DNA of 64,000 bases, taken from NCBI RefSeq assembly GCF_001269925.1, contig NZ_LHVO01000002.1:248001-312000 (forward strand). The letters are read 5' to 3'. The notes under the pieces were generated by a model. That model was not told the DNA's origin and searched no databases. It was given only the letters and a program-made list of their open reading frames with translations. A program made the translations under genes and the position numbers. The DNA comes from Pseudomonas sp. MIACH (GTDB lineage Bacteria; Pseudomonadota; Gammaproteobacteria; Pseudomonadales; Pseudomonadaceae). Below are positions 17,927-27,795 of this stretch, piece after piece; positions within the stretch are counted from its first letter, which is position 1, and each line of letters starts with the position of its first letter.

Positions 17927-19216
17927 ATGCATCCCAATGATGATGACCGCACCCAGTTCATGCCGCGCCCGGGTGGCCGTGCGCCGGAACCCGCGCGTGC
18001 CGAACCGGCCCCGCTGTCGATGCCGGCCGCGCCGATCCTCACCGGCAAAAGCCAGGGCCTGAACCCGCTGGAAAGCGCCGCCGGCCCGCTGCTGGCGCTG
18101 CTGACGCGCCTGCGCAACACCATCGCGCACCCGGCGCCGGCCAGCCTGCGCGCGCAGTTGCTGGCCTACCTGCGCCAGTTCGAAGAGCGCGCCGAAGCTG
18201 CTGGAGTGGCCCGCAACGAAGTGCTGCTGGCGCGTTACGCACTGTGCACCGCCCTCGATGAGGCGGTGTTGAGCACGCCGTGGGGCAGCACCAGCGATTG
18301 GGGCAAGCAGAGCCTGTTGATCACCGTGCACAACGAAGCCTGGGGGGGCGAAAAAGTCTTCCAGTTGCTCGACCACTGCCTGCAAAGCCCACGGGAGCGC
18401 CTGTACCTGCTGGAGCTGTTGTACCTGTGCATGTGCCTGGGTTTCGAAGGCCGCTACCGCGTGATGAACGACGGTCGCAGCCAGTTGGAAGCCTTGCGTG
18501 AGCGCACGGCGGCGGCGATTCGCAGTGCTCGCGGTGACCACGAGCGCGAGCTGTCGCCGCATTGGCGCGGCGTCACCGTGGCGCGTGATCGGCTGGCGCA
18601 GTTCATGCCGCCGTGGATCGCCGTGGCGATTGGCCTGGCGTTGCTGCTGGCCTTGCTGTTCACCTTGCGCATGCTGCTCGCGGCGCAGGCGGAGCCGGTG
18701 TTCAAAAATATCCATGCCCTGGGTGAGATCCCGGTGCAGGCCATCGACCGTCCCGTGGCGCAGCCCAAAGTGATTGAGCGTCCGCGCCTGGCCGGCTTCC
18801 TGGCGGAAGACATCAAGGCCGGTCGCGTCGCGGTGGAAGACAAGGTCGACCGTTCTGTCGTCACCATTCGTGGTGATGAGCTGTTTGCGTCCGCCAGCTC
18901 CAGCATCGTCGAGGACTACCAGCCGCTGATGCTGCGCATTGCCGACGCCATCCGTAAGGTCAAGGGCCAGGTGCGGGTTACCGGGCACAGCGACAACCGT
19001 CCGATTGCCACGCTGCGCTTCCCGTCGAACTGGGCCTTGTCCGAAGCGCGGGCCAAGTCGGTGTTGGAGATCCTCGCGGCCAAGACCGGCCAGGCCGATC
19101 GCTTCAGTGCCGAAGGCAGGAGCGACACCGAGCCGTTGGCGACCAACGCGACTGCCGAAGGCCGTGCCCGCAATCGTCGGGTTGAAATCACCGTATTGGC
19201 GGAGGGCGTCGAGTGA
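17927..19216 (+). CDS. tssL: T6SS inner-membrane protein TssL with OmpA-like domain
   Basis: 429 residues. The cytoplasmic DotU-type domain (about residues 45-215; DEAVLSTPWG, LYLLELLYLCMCLGFEGRYRV) is followed by one transmembrane helix (about 230-250). A periplasmic OmpA/MotB-type peptidoglycan-binding domain follows (about 300-425; VTGHSDNRPI, ARNRRVEI). This is the 'evolved' TssL form, which anchors the complex to the cell wall itself rather than through TagL. The stop overlaps the GTG start of tssM by four bases. Confidence 0.96.
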   Translation: MHPNDDDRTQFMPRPGGRAPEPARAEPAPLSMPAAPILTGKSQGLNPLESAAGPLLALLTRLRNTIAHPAPASLRAQLLAYLRQFEERAEAAGVARNEVLLARYALCTALDEAVLSTPWGSTSDWGKQSLLITVHNEAWGGEKVFQLLDHCLQSPRERLYLLELLYLCMCLGFEGRYRVMNDGRSQLEALRERTAAAIRSARGDHERELSPHWRGVTVARDRLAQFMPPWIAVAIGLALLLALLFTLRMLLAAQAEPVFKNIHALGEIPVQAIDRPVAQPKVIERPRLAGFLAEDIKAGRVAVEDKVDRSVVTIRGDELFASASSSIVEDYQPLMLRIADAIRKVKGQVRVTGHSDNRPIATLRFPSNWALSEARAKSVLEILAAKTGQADRFSAEGRSDTEPLATNATAEGRARNRRVEITVLAEGVE

Positions 19217-22200
19217 AGGCGTTTTTCAGTTTCATGATTCGCTGGGTGATCCCCGTGCTGGGCCTGATCGCCCTGAGCCTGATCATCTGGTTTGTGGGGC
19301 CGTTGCTCGATGTGCTGGTGCCGGAAGGCCGGCGCTGGGCGCTGATCATCCTGGTGTTTGCGGTGTGGATCGCCTACCGCGTGTTTCGCATCATCCAGGC
19401 GCGGCGCCAAGCGGCCGAAGTGATGCGCAGCCTGGCCGCAGAAACCCCGGCCGACCCCAACAGCGTGGCCACCGCCGAAGAGCTCACCACCCTGCGCCAG
19501 CGCATGGACGAAGCCCTGGCGCTGCTGAAGAAGGCCAAGCTGGGTGGCGACGAACGCCGCAACCTCTACGAGCTGCCGTGGTACGTGATCATCGGCCCGC
19601 CGGGTTCGGGCAAGACCACGGCGCTGGTCAACTCCGGGCTGCACTTTCCGTTGGCGGCCCAGTTGGGCGCCGGGGCGGTGCGCGGTGTTGGCGGTACGCG
19701 TAACTGCGACTGGTGGTTTACCGACCAGGCGGTATTGCTCGACACCGCCGGCCGCTATACCACTCAGGACAGCAACTCCACGGTGGATAAGGCCGCGTGG
19801 CTGGGCTTTCTCGACCTGCTGAAAAAGCAGCGCTCGCGCCGCCCGATCGATGGCGCCTTTATCGCCATCAGCCTCTCGGACCTGCTGCTGGGCACCGATG
19901 CCGAACGCGCGGCCCATGCGGCGGCGATCCGCCTGCGTATCCAGGAGCTGTACACCCAACTGGGCGTGCGTTTCCCGATCTACCTGATGCTGACCAAGCT
20001 CGACCTGGTGCCGGGCTTCATGGAGTTCTTCGACAACCTGAGCAAGGAAGAACGCGCCCAGGTGTGGGGCATGACCTTTGCCCTCGATGACGGCAAGAGC
20101 AGTGAGAGCCCGCTGGCCCATCTGCAAAGCGAATTCGCCGGTCTGGAGCAGCGTCTCAACGAGCGTCTGGTGGAGCGCCTGCAACAGGAGCGCGACCCGG
20201 CGCGGCGCGACCTGATCTACGGCTTCCCGCAGCAGTTCGGCGCATTGAAGGATTGCCTGCAAAGCTTCCTCGAAGGCGTGTTCAAACCCAACGCCTTTGA
20301 AGAGCGCGTGTTGCTGCGCGGCGTGTACTTCACCAGCGGTACCCAGGAAGGCAGCCCGATTGATCGCCTGATCGGCGCCATGGCCCAGAGCATGAACCTG
20401 GACCGCCAGCACCTGGCACGCCAAAGCGGCACCGGGCGCAGTTACTTCATCGAAAAACTCTTCACCGCCGTGGCCTTTGCCGAACGTGGACTGGTGGGGG
20501 TGAACCCGAAAGTCGAACGCCGACGCAAGTGGATCGCGCGGGGTGTGCTTGCGGCCACCGTGGCCTTGGTGATCGTGGTCAGCAGCCTGTGGTGGGTGAG
20601 CTATCGCGCCAACCAGGCGTATATCGCCCAGGTCGACCAAAAGGTCGCGCCGCTGGGCCAGACCGTACAGAACCTGAGCCCGGCGCAGCGTGAAGTGCTC
20701 GCGGTGCTGCCGCTGCTCAATGCGGTGAAGAACCTGGCGGGCGATTCGCCGAGCTGGTCCGAAGGCCTGGGGCTGTATCAGGGCGATATGCTCGAAGCCG
20801 AGTCTGCCAGTGTCTATCGCAAGCTGTTGATCGCCGTGTTTGCGCCGCGTCTGGTGACGCGCATCGAGGAGCAACTGCACGGCGGCGGTAACTCGGACTT
20901 CCTCTACGAAGGCCTCAAGGCCTACCTGATGCTTGCCGACAGCGAGCATTACGACCCGGACTTCATCAAGGCCTGGATCGCCCTCGACTGGGACCGCAAC
21001 CTGCCGCGCGACCTGCCGGCCGATCAGCGCCAGGCGTTGACCGGGCACTTGCAGGCGCTGTTCGAACGCCATCCGCCGAATGCGCGCCTTGACCCCCGCT
21101 TGATCGACGATCTGCGTCGCCAGTTGCAACAACTGCCGGTGGCCCAGCGTGTCTACGACCGGGTCAAGCGCCAGAAACTGCCCGAAGGCATCCCGGACTT
21201 TCGTATCAACGAAGCCGCTGGCCGTGATGCCGCGCTGGTGTTCAGCCGTAAAAGCGGCAAGCCGTTGGGCGAGCCGTTGAGTGGCTTTTTCACCGCCAAG
21301 GGCTATCGCCAGGCGTTTTTGCTGAGCAGCCTGAACCAGACCGGCACCCTGGCTGAAGAGCAATGGGTGCTGGGCCATGAGCAGGCCGATCAGCAGAACG
21401 TGGTCAGTCTGGCCGCCGATGTGCGTCGCCTGTACTTCCAGGACTACCAGCGCCAGTGGGATGCGTTGCTTGCCGACATCGACTTTGTGCCGATCACCAG
21501 CGTGGCCCAGGCGGCCGACGTGCTGCGGGTGATTTCCGGCCCGAGTTCGCCGCTGAAAAAACTGTTGGTGGCCGTGGCCAAGGAAACCGATCTGCAAGCT
21601 GAAGAGCGCCAATTGGCGGCCAAAGGCGTGCCCGTGGAAGGTGGCGTCGACAAGCTCAAAGAGCGCCTCGGCAGCCTGCTCGGCCAGGAGCAACCGACGG
21701 CCAATGCGCCGGCGGCGGCGGATGATCCGGTGACCGCGCACTTTGCCGAACTCAACAGCATCGTCAGCAAGAACGAAGGCGAACCGGCGGCCATCGACGG
21801 CCTGTTGTCGGACATGAACGCGCTGTATGTGCAGGTCAGCGCCATGGTCGGTGCCAGCGGCGATGCCTTGCTGGGCGAGGCCAAGAACCAGGCGGCGGCT
21901 GCGGCCACGCGGGTCAGCCTGAATGCCGAGCGCCAACCGCCGCTGGTGCAGGGCATGGTCAAGTCGGTGGTCAACTCCACCACCAACAGCATGATGGGCG
22001 GGGTGCGTAACCAACTGAACGCGGCGTGGGTCAGCGAAGTGGTCAATGTGTACCGCCAGTCCCTGGCCGGCCGCTACCCGATGTCGCCGGGCAGTTCGCG
22101 GGATGCGACCCTGGATGACTTCGGTCAGTTCTTCGGCGTCGGCGGGGTGATGGACAACTATTTCCGCAAATACCTGCAGCCGTACGTGGACACGTCGGCA

Positions 22201-22713
22201 CAGACCTGGCGCTGGCAGCCGGGTGCGGCGCAGAAGCTCGGGATTGCGCCGGGCGTGCTGCAAACCTTCCAACGGGCTGCAACGATCCGCGATGCGTTTT
22301 TCCGCTCCGGGGGTACCCAACCGATCGTGCGTTTCGAACTCAAGCCGGTGTCGATGGATCCGACCATCACCCAGTTCCTGCTCGACCTCGACGGTCAGCA
22401 ATTGAGCTATGACCACGGCCCAAGCCGCCCGGTGGCGATGCAATGGCCGAACCCCGGCAGCATCGGCGTGGTGCGTATCTCGATCATGCCGCCGTCGGCC
22501 AGTGGCCGCTCGGGCGTGACCCTCGACGGGCCGTGGGCCTGGTTCCGCTTGCTGGAACAGTCGGACCTCACCGCCGGTAATTCGCCGGACCGCTTCAACC
22601 TGCGCCTGCGCGTCGACGGTGCGAGCATCGCCTACGAGTTGCGCGCCAACAGCGCCTTCAACCCGTTCAAGAGCCGCGTGCTCAGTGGCTTCAGCCTGCC
22701 GGAGCGGCTATGA
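19213..22713 (+). CDS. tssM: T6SS inner-membrane protein TssM (IcmF)
   Basis: 1166 residues, GTG start. Two N-terminal transmembrane helices (about 10-30 and 41-60) precede an NTPase-like cytoplasmic domain with Walker A GPPGSGKT at 128-135. A third helix (about 440-463) leads to the large periplasmic part that binds TssJ. The Walker motif is intact, as in the P. aeruginosa H1 homologue. It overlaps tssL and tagF by four bases at each end, implying coupled translation of the membrane complex. Confidence 0.97.
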   Translation: MKAFFSFMIRWVIPVLGLIALSLIIWFVGPLLDVLVPEGRRWALIILVFAVWIAYRVFRIIQARRQAAEVMRSLAAETPADPNSVATAEELTTLRQRMDEALALLKKAKLGGDERRNLYELPWYVIIGPPGSGKTTALVNSGLHFPLAAQLGAGAVRGVGGTRNCDWWFTDQAVLLDTAGRYTTQDSNSTVDKAAWLGFLDLLKKQRSRRPIDGAFIAISLSDLLLGTDAERAAHAAAIRLRIQELYTQLGVRFPIYLMLTKLDLVPGFMEFFDNLSKEERAQVWGMTFALDDGKSSESPLAHLQSEFAGLEQRLNERLVERLQQERDPARRDLIYGFPQQFGALKDCLQSFLEGVFKPNAFEERVLLRGVYFTSGTQEGSPIDRLIGAMAQSMNLDRQHLARQSGTGRSYFIEKLFTAVAFAERGLVGVNPKVERRRKWIARGVLAATVALVIVVSSLWWVSYRANQAYIAQVDQKVAPLGQTVQNLSPAQREVLAVLPLLNAVKNLAGDSPSWSEGLGLYQGDMLEAESASVYRKLLIAVFAPRLVTRIEEQLHGGGNSDFLYEGLKAYLMLADSEHYDPDFIKAWIALDWDRNLPRDLPADQRQALTGHLQALFERHPPNARLDPRLIDDLRRQLQQLPVAQRVYDRVKRQKLPEGIPDFRINEAAGRDAALVFSRKSGKPLGEPLSGFFTAKGYRQAFLLSSLNQTGTLAEEQWVLGHEQADQQNVVSLAADVRRLYFQDYQRQWDALLADIDFVPITSVAQAADVLRVISGPSSPLKKLLVAVAKETDLQAEERQLAAKGVPVEGGVDKLKERLGSLLGQEQPTANAPAAADDPVTAHFAELNSIVSKNEGEPAAIDGLLSDMNALYVQVSAMVGASGDALLGEAKNQAAAAATRVSLNAERQPPLVQGMVKSVVNSTTNSMMGGVRNQLNAAWVSEVVNVYRQSLAGRYPMSPGSSRDATLDDFGQFFGVGGVMDNYFRKYLQPYVDTSAQTWRWQPGAAQKLGIAPGVLQTFQRAATIRDAFFRSGGTQPIVRFELKPVSMDPTITQFLLDLDGQQLSYDHGPSRPVAMQWPNPGSIGVVRISIMPPSASGRSGVTLDGPWAWFRLLEQSDLTAGNSPDRFNLRLRVDGASIAYELRANSAFNPFKSRVLSGFSLPERL

Positions 22714-23363
22714 CGACGCTGGGCTTCTACGGCAAGTTGGCCAGCCGTGGTGACTTCGTCAGTCGCGCCTTGCCCCAAAGCTTTATCGGCCCGTGGGACA
22801 GCTGGCTGGCGGCGGGTTTGCTCGCCAGCCAGAACAGCCTGGGCGCCGGCTGGCTCAATGCGTACCTGGTCAGCCCACAGTGGCGCTTTGTGCTGGCGCC
22901 CGGCGTGTGTGGGCCGGACGCGGCGGCGGGCGTGGTGATGCCGAGCATTGACCGGGTCGGGCGCTATTTCCCGCTGGCGGTGGTCACCTTGCTGGATCAC
23001 GACATCAACCCTGCGTCCCTGGTGGGTGGGCCGGATGCCTGGTTCGAGCAGGCCGAAGAGCTGTTGCTCAGCACCCTGGATGCCGGCGCCACGTTCGAAC
23101 GCTTCAACGATGGCCTCGACGACCTGGGCTTGCCGGCGACAGAGCCGCGCGCGGTCGACAGCCGTTTCGCCGGCCTGCAGCGCGTGGCGGCGAGCGTGCC
23201 GCACCAGCGCATGACCGCGCTCGCCGAACAGGCCTGCGACGGGGCGAGCCTGTGGTGGGGGCGTGGTTCGCAGACGATTTCCCCTGGTTTATTGCGGTGT
23301 CAGGGCCTGCCTGCCGCTGGCGATTTTGCGCAGTTTTTGCTCGGACAAGAAGGTGTGGTGTAG
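22710..23363 (+). CDS. tagF: T6SS-associated regulator TagF
   Basis: A 217-residue TagF (ImpM family; family start FYGKLASRGDFVSRALP). In the P. aeruginosa H1 system TagF represses secretion post-translationally, independently of the PpkA/PppA phosphorylation switch, by binding Fha. Elsewhere it is fused to PppA; here the two are separate, pppA beginning directly after the tagF stop. It overlaps tssM by four bases. Confidence 0.93.
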   Translation: MTTLGFYGKLASRGDFVSRALPQSFIGPWDSWLAAGLLASQNSLGAGWLNAYLVSPQWRFVLAPGVCGPDAAAGVVMPSIDRVGRYFPLAVVTLLDHDINPASLVGGPDAWFEQAEELLLSTLDAGATFERFNDGLDDLGLPATEPRAVDSRFAGLQRVAASVPHQRMTALAEQACDGASLWWGRGSQTISPGLLRCQGLPAAGDFAQFLLGQEGVV

Positions 23364-24083
23364 ATGGGGTCGACGTACAAATCCGCGAGCAAAAGCCATG
23401 TGGGCATGGTCCGCCAGGTCAACGAAGACGCGTGCCTGGACCTGCCGGAAAACCGCCTGTGGGTGGTGGCCGACGGCATGGGCGGGCATGCGGCCGGGGA
23501 TTACGTCAGCAGCCTGATCGTCGACAGCCTGCGCAGCGTGCCGATGGGGCGCTCCCTCGATGAGTACTCGGCGGCCTTGCGCAATGACCTGATCCGCATC
23601 AACGCCGCCGTGCGTGAAGAAACCGCCAACCGTGGCGTGACCATGATGGGCAGCACGGTGGTGGTGTTCGCTGCACGCGGTTTGCGCGGTGTGTGCCTGT
23701 GGGCCGGCGACAGCCGCCTGTACCGCCTGCGCGACGGCGTGCTCGAAGGCGTTTCCCGCGATCACAGCTACGTGCAGGACCTGCAAGACAGCGGCCTGCT
23801 CAGCGAAGCCGATGCCCGTGTGCATCCGCGCGCCAATATCGTCACCCGCGCGATTGGGGTGGAAGCCCAGTTGGAGCTGGCGGTGGTCGACCTGCTGATC
23901 GCCCCCGGCGACAGCTACCTGCTGTGCAGCGATGGCCTGAACAAAACCGTCGAAGACCATGAAATCCGCGAAGTGCTCAGCCACGACGCGCCGGACGAAA
24001 TCGTGCGCAGCCTGGTGCACCTGGGGCTCAACCGCGGCGCGCCGGACAACATCACCGCCATCGTCGTGAAGGTATCGGCATGA
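23364..24083 (+). CDS. pppA: T6SS PP2C-type phosphatase PppA
   Basis: A 239-residue PP2C/Stp1-type Ser/Thr phosphatase. The metal-binding motifs are all present: VNEDACL near residue 20, ADGMGGHAAGD at about 36-46, GDSRLYRLRDG, CSDGLN and GAPDNITAIV. It removes the phosphate that PpkA places on Fha, resetting the secretion machine. The start follows the tagF stop without a gap, and the stop overlaps the ppkA start by four bases. Confidence 0.95.
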   Translation: MGSTYKSASKSHVGMVRQVNEDACLDLPENRLWVVADGMGGHAAGDYVSSLIVDSLRSVPMGRSLDEYSAALRNDLIRINAAVREETANRGVTMMGSTVVVFAARGLRGVCLWAGDSRLYRLRDGVLEGVSRDHSYVQDLQDSGLLSEADARVHPRANIVTRAIGVEAQLELAVVDLLIAPGDSYLLCSDGLNKTVEDHEIREVLSHDAPDEIVRSLVHLGLNRGAPDNITAIVVKVSA

Positions 24084-27000
24084 ACATTGTGATTCCGGGC
24101 TATGACATCGACGGCGAGATCGGCGAAGGCGCCATGGCCAGCGTGTACCTGGCGACCCAGCGCTCTCTGGAGCGCAAGGTGGCGTTGAAGGTGATGGCGG
24201 CGGCGCTGGCGGCCGACCCGAGTTTCTGCGAGCGTTTCCTGCGCGAGGGCAAGACCCTGGCGCGGCTGTCGCACCCGCACACGGTCACCATCCATGACAT
24301 CGGCAATGTCGGTGAGCTGTATTACATGGCCATGGAATACCTGCCCAACGGCACGCTCAAGGAGCGCATCGCCGCCGGCCTGACGCCGGAGCAGGGCATT
24401 ACGCTGATCCGCCAGATCGCCTCGGCGCTGGGCTATGCCCATGCCCAGGGGCTGGTGCACCGCGACGTCAAACCGGCAAACATCCTGTTCCGTGCCGATG
24501 GCACGGCGGTGCTGTCGGACTTCGGTATCGCCAAGTCCCTGGACGACCGCACCCAGTTCACCCAGGCCGGTTTTGCCGTGGGCACGCCGAGCTACATGAG
24601 CCCGGAGCAGGCGCGGGGCCAGGAGATCGATGGCCGTGCCGACCTCTACGCGCTGGGCGTGGTGCTGTATGAAATCCTTGTCGGCAAGCTGCCCTATAAC
24701 GGCAGCGATGCGCTGTCCACGGCGCTGGCGCACCTGACCGAACCGTTGCCGGAATTGCCGGTGCATCACGGCCGTTATCAGGGCGTGCTGCGCAAGCTGT
24801 TGGCCAAGGACCCGGCGGAGCGTTTCCCGGATGCGGCGGCGTTGCTGCAGGCGCTGGATAACCTGCCGACGGACTCGCCGGAAGCCACGCTGGTGCGGCC
24901 GTTGCCGATCCCGCTGAGTTTTGACCTGGCGGGCATGACACCGGTCACCATCGACATCCCGACCGATAAACCCCAGCCGCAACCGGTGCGCCAGCCGGTG
25001 GTGACGCCGACCCAGCATCACGCCGTGTCCGAGCAGCGGCGTGGGCCGGTGTTGGCACTGGCCGCCGTAGCGGTGGCCGTCGCATTGGCCATTGCTGGCG
25101 GCAGCTACTGGTGGTTGAGCGGTAGTGATGAACCGGCCAAACCGCCGGCTGCCGTCGTGCCTCAGGCCAAGCCACCTGCAGCAGCAGCCGAAGTGCCCCA
25201 GGCAACACCACCCGTGTCGGTCGCCGAGGTGGACGGCGGCCAACGGCCGTTGTTGATGGCCGGCAAGAAGACCCTGTTCCAGCGCGTCCTCAGCAAGCCC
25301 GGCGCCAAGCTGTCGAATGACGCCGGCAGCGCACCGGGTAAGGCTCTGCCGGCGTTCTCCGTGCTTTATGTGTACCAGCGCAAAGACGTCGACGGCAGCC
25401 CGTGGGTGCGCGTCGGTGCCGCCACCGATGGCCGCAGCGACGGCTGGTTGCCGGCCGCCCAGGTCAGCGACTGGAAGCAAAGCCTCGTGCTCAAATTCAC
25501 CGAACGCTCCGGCCGAGCGCCGGTGATGTTCCTGCGCCAATCTGCTGAAGTGGAAAAACTGCTGGCCGACCCAGCCGCCGCCAAAGGCGTGTTGGCCAAG
25601 GCGCAGAAGAACCGCGAAGACAACGGCCAGGTCCTGGCCCTGGAGCCGTCCGCCAGCGCGGTGCCGCAGAACCAGTTCTACCTGCTGCCGATTTTCGACG
25701 CCAAGGAGAGCTTCGACGAAAACGGCCAGCCGGTGCAGTTGCTTAACATCGCCTCCATCGACCCAGGCAGCAACGCGGCGGCCAAGCCCGCGACGCCGGT
25801 GATCAACGCCAATGCTGATGCCTTCCGCACGGCGGTGGTGCTGGTAGTGGACACCACGGTCTCCATGCAGCCGTATATCGACCAGATCCGCGATGTGGTG
25901 CACGAGTTGCAAACCCGCATCGCCGAGCGTGGCGAGCTGGACAGTGTCAGCTTCGGCATGGTCGGTTTCCGGAGCAGCATCAAGAAAACCCCAGGCCTGG
26001 AATACGTGGCCAAGACCTTGATCAGCCTCGACCAGGGCCGCGACCCGCAACGCTTCCTCGACATGGCGCGCCAGGTCAAGGCGTCTACCGTGTCCAGCCA
26101 CTCCTTCAACGAGGATGCGTTTGCCGGCGTGATGCAGGCCGTGGACGGCATGGACTGGTCTGGCTATGGCGGGCGTATCATCCTGCTGGTCACCGATGCC
26201 GGGGCGCTGCGCAAGAACGATCCCTTTGCCGCCACCCAGATGAACGAAGCCGAAGTGCGCCAGGCCGCGCTGGGCAAGCAGATCAAGATCTACGCGCTGC
26301 ACCTGCGTACCGACGCCGGCAAGAAAACCCACGCCGGCGCCGAGAGCCAGTACCGCATCCTCACGGCCGACGCCAACCCGCAGATCGGCGACCTCTACAC
26401 AGCGGTTCCGGGTGGCGATGTACGCAAGCTGGGCGAGCGCGTCGACGAGATCGGCAGCGTGTTCGCCAACCTCGTGCATCAAGTGCGCAGCAACACCCCG
26501 CAACCGGTGCCGCTGCTGAGTGCCGCGCCAAGCCTGGCGGACAAATCCGCAGCGGTCGGTTATGCGATGCACATGGATTTCCTCGGTCGCAAGAGCGCGA
26601 GCCAGGCACCGCAGCTGGTGAGCGCCTGGACCGCCGACCGCGACCTCACCAACCCCGCGCTGCCGGCGTTCCAGGTGTGCGTGATGCTGACCAAATTACA
26701 GCTCAACGACCTGCAACAGTCGCTGAAACTGATTGTCGATGCGGCGCGCAAGACCCAGACCTCGCCCAAGGATTTCTTCCAGGAAATCGCCAGCGCCTCG
26801 GCCTACATGAGCCGCGATCCGCAGGCCCTGCGCAAGGGCGGCAACCTGGCCGACGGCGGCATTCTTGGCGAATACCTGGAAGGCCTGCCGTACCGCAGCA
26901 AGTCGCTGAACATGACCCAGGACCTGTGGTTGTCGTTGAGCGTGGCCGAGCAGGAAGACTTTATCGACGAGTTGGATTCGAAAATCCGCCTCTACGAAAC

Positions 27001-27091
27001 TTTCCACAATGACGTGGCCAACTGGGTCCGTTTCGGCGATGCCGAGCCGGGCGACGCGTTGTACCGCGTGCCCTTGTCGACACTGCCGTAA
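24080..27091 (+). CDS. ppkA: T6SS membrane Ser/Thr kinase PpkA
   Basis: 1003 residues. The N-terminal Hanks-type kinase domain (about 5-260) has invariant Lys37, HRDVKPAN at 127-134 and DFG at 147-149. A Pro-rich linker precedes one transmembrane helix (about 324-346). The periplasmic part carries an SH3-like stretch (about 400-470) and a von Willebrand A domain whose MIDAS is D591-T-T-V-S595. In the H1 system PpkA dimerises on a TagQRST signal and phosphorylates Fha to trigger firing. All partners are in this operon. Stop and tagT start share a base. Confidence 0.95.
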   Translation: MNIVIPGYDIDGEIGEGAMASVYLATQRSLERKVALKVMAAALAADPSFCERFLREGKTLARLSHPHTVTIHDIGNVGELYYMAMEYLPNGTLKERIAAGLTPEQGITLIRQIASALGYAHAQGLVHRDVKPANILFRADGTAVLSDFGIAKSLDDRTQFTQAGFAVGTPSYMSPEQARGQEIDGRADLYALGVVLYEILVGKLPYNGSDALSTALAHLTEPLPELPVHHGRYQGVLRKLLAKDPAERFPDAAALLQALDNLPTDSPEATLVRPLPIPLSFDLAGMTPVTIDIPTDKPQPQPVRQPVVTPTQHHAVSEQRRGPVLALAAVAVAVALAIAGGSYWWLSGSDEPAKPPAAVVPQAKPPAAAAEVPQATPPVSVAEVDGGQRPLLMAGKKTLFQRVLSKPGAKLSNDAGSAPGKALPAFSVLYVYQRKDVDGSPWVRVGAATDGRSDGWLPAAQVSDWKQSLVLKFTERSGRAPVMFLRQSAEVEKLLADPAAAKGVLAKAQKNREDNGQVLALEPSASAVPQNQFYLLPIFDAKESFDENGQPVQLLNIASIDPGSNAAAKPATPVINANADAFRTAVVLVVDTTVSMQPYIDQIRDVVHELQTRIAERGELDSVSFGMVGFRSSIKKTPGLEYVAKTLISLDQGRDPQRFLDMARQVKASTVSSHSFNEDAFAGVMQAVDGMDWSGYGGRIILLVTDAGALRKNDPFAATQMNEAEVRQAALGKQIKIYALHLRTDAGKKTHAGAESQYRILTADANPQIGDLYTAVPGGDVRKLGERVDEIGSVFANLVHQVRSNTPQPVPLLSAAPSLADKSAAVGYAMHMDFLGRKSASQAPQLVSAWTADRDLTNPALPAFQVCVMLTKLQLNDLQQSLKLIVDAARKTQTSPKDFFQEIASASAYMSRDPQALRKGGNLADGGILGEYLEGLPYRSKSLNMTQDLWLSLSVAEQEDFIDELDSKIRLYETFHNDVANWVRFGDAEPGDALYRVPLSTLP

Positions 27092-27795
27092 TGCTGAACC
27101 TGAGCGCGGTGCATAAGAGCCGGGGGATCGGGAGTCAGCGTTACAGCCTGGTGATCCCGGCGCTGCACCTGCGGGCCGGGGAACAGTTGGCGATTGTCGG
27201 GCCCAGCGGGTGCGGCAAGAGCACCTTGCTGGATCTGTTGGCGCTGGTACTGGCGCCGGATCAGGTGGGCCGGTTCGAATTCAATCAGCAGGACATTGGT
27301 GGACTGTGGCGCGCCGATCAGCAATCCACCCTGGCCGCGCTGCGCAGCCAGCACTTGGGCTATGTGCTGCAAACCGGCGGGCTGCTGGGCTTTCTGGATG
27401 TGCGCAGCAATATCGCGCTGTCCCGGCAGTTGCTGGGCCTGAAGGATGACGGCAGCGTGACGCGCCTGGCTGAACAGCTGGAGATCAGCGACCAGTTGGC
27501 CAAGAAGCCCGCCGCGTTGTCGGTGGGCCAGCGCCAGCGTGTGAGCTGCGCCCGCGCCCTGGCCCATGCGCCGCAACTGGTGCTGGCCGATGAACCGACG
27601 GCGTCCCTTGACCCGCTGAATGCCGAGCGCGTAATGCAGGCCCTGCTGGCCCAGGCCCGCGAGCACCGCGCCGCCTGTGTGATCGCCACTCATGACGAAC
27701 CCCTGGCCCGCGCCAGTGGCTTGCAGGTGCGGCGCATCAGCTGTCGGCGCGACACCGACGGTGGCGTCACCGCGACCCTCGGGGAGGCGTGCTGA
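27091..27795 (+). CDS. tagT: TagT: ABC transporter ATPase of the T6SS sensing pathway
   Basis: A 234-residue LolD-like ATP-binding subunit: Walker A GPSGCGKST at 37-45, signature LSVGQ (instead of LSGGQ), Walker B LVLADEPTASLD and the H-loop histidine (IATHDEP). With TagS it forms an inner-membrane complex resembling the Lol lipoprotein sorter. In P. aeruginosa TagQRST acts upstream of PpkA and senses membrane insult or attack by neighbours. Start and stop overlap ppkA and tagS by a single base. Confidence 0.9.
   Translation: MLNLSAVHKSRGIGSQRYSLVIPALHLRAGEQLAIVGPSGCGKSTLLDLLALVLAPDQVGRFEFNQQDIGGLWRADQQSTLAALRSQHLGYVLQTGGLLGFLDVRSNIALSRQLLGLKDDGSVTRLAEQLEISDQLAKKPAALSVGQRQRVSCARALAHAPQLVLADEPTASLDPLNAERVMQALLAQAREHRAACVIATHDEPLARASGLQVRRISCRRDTDGGVTATLGEAC

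Noticed and set aside
18916..22443. 1175-codon open frame on the minus strand
   Set aside because: It is the antisense shadow of tssM: Gln/His/Arg/Val-rich, no family likeness, and it arises from the strong third-position GC bias of the real gene. The same holds for the long antisense frames over tssK-tssL, ppkA, tssH and tssF.
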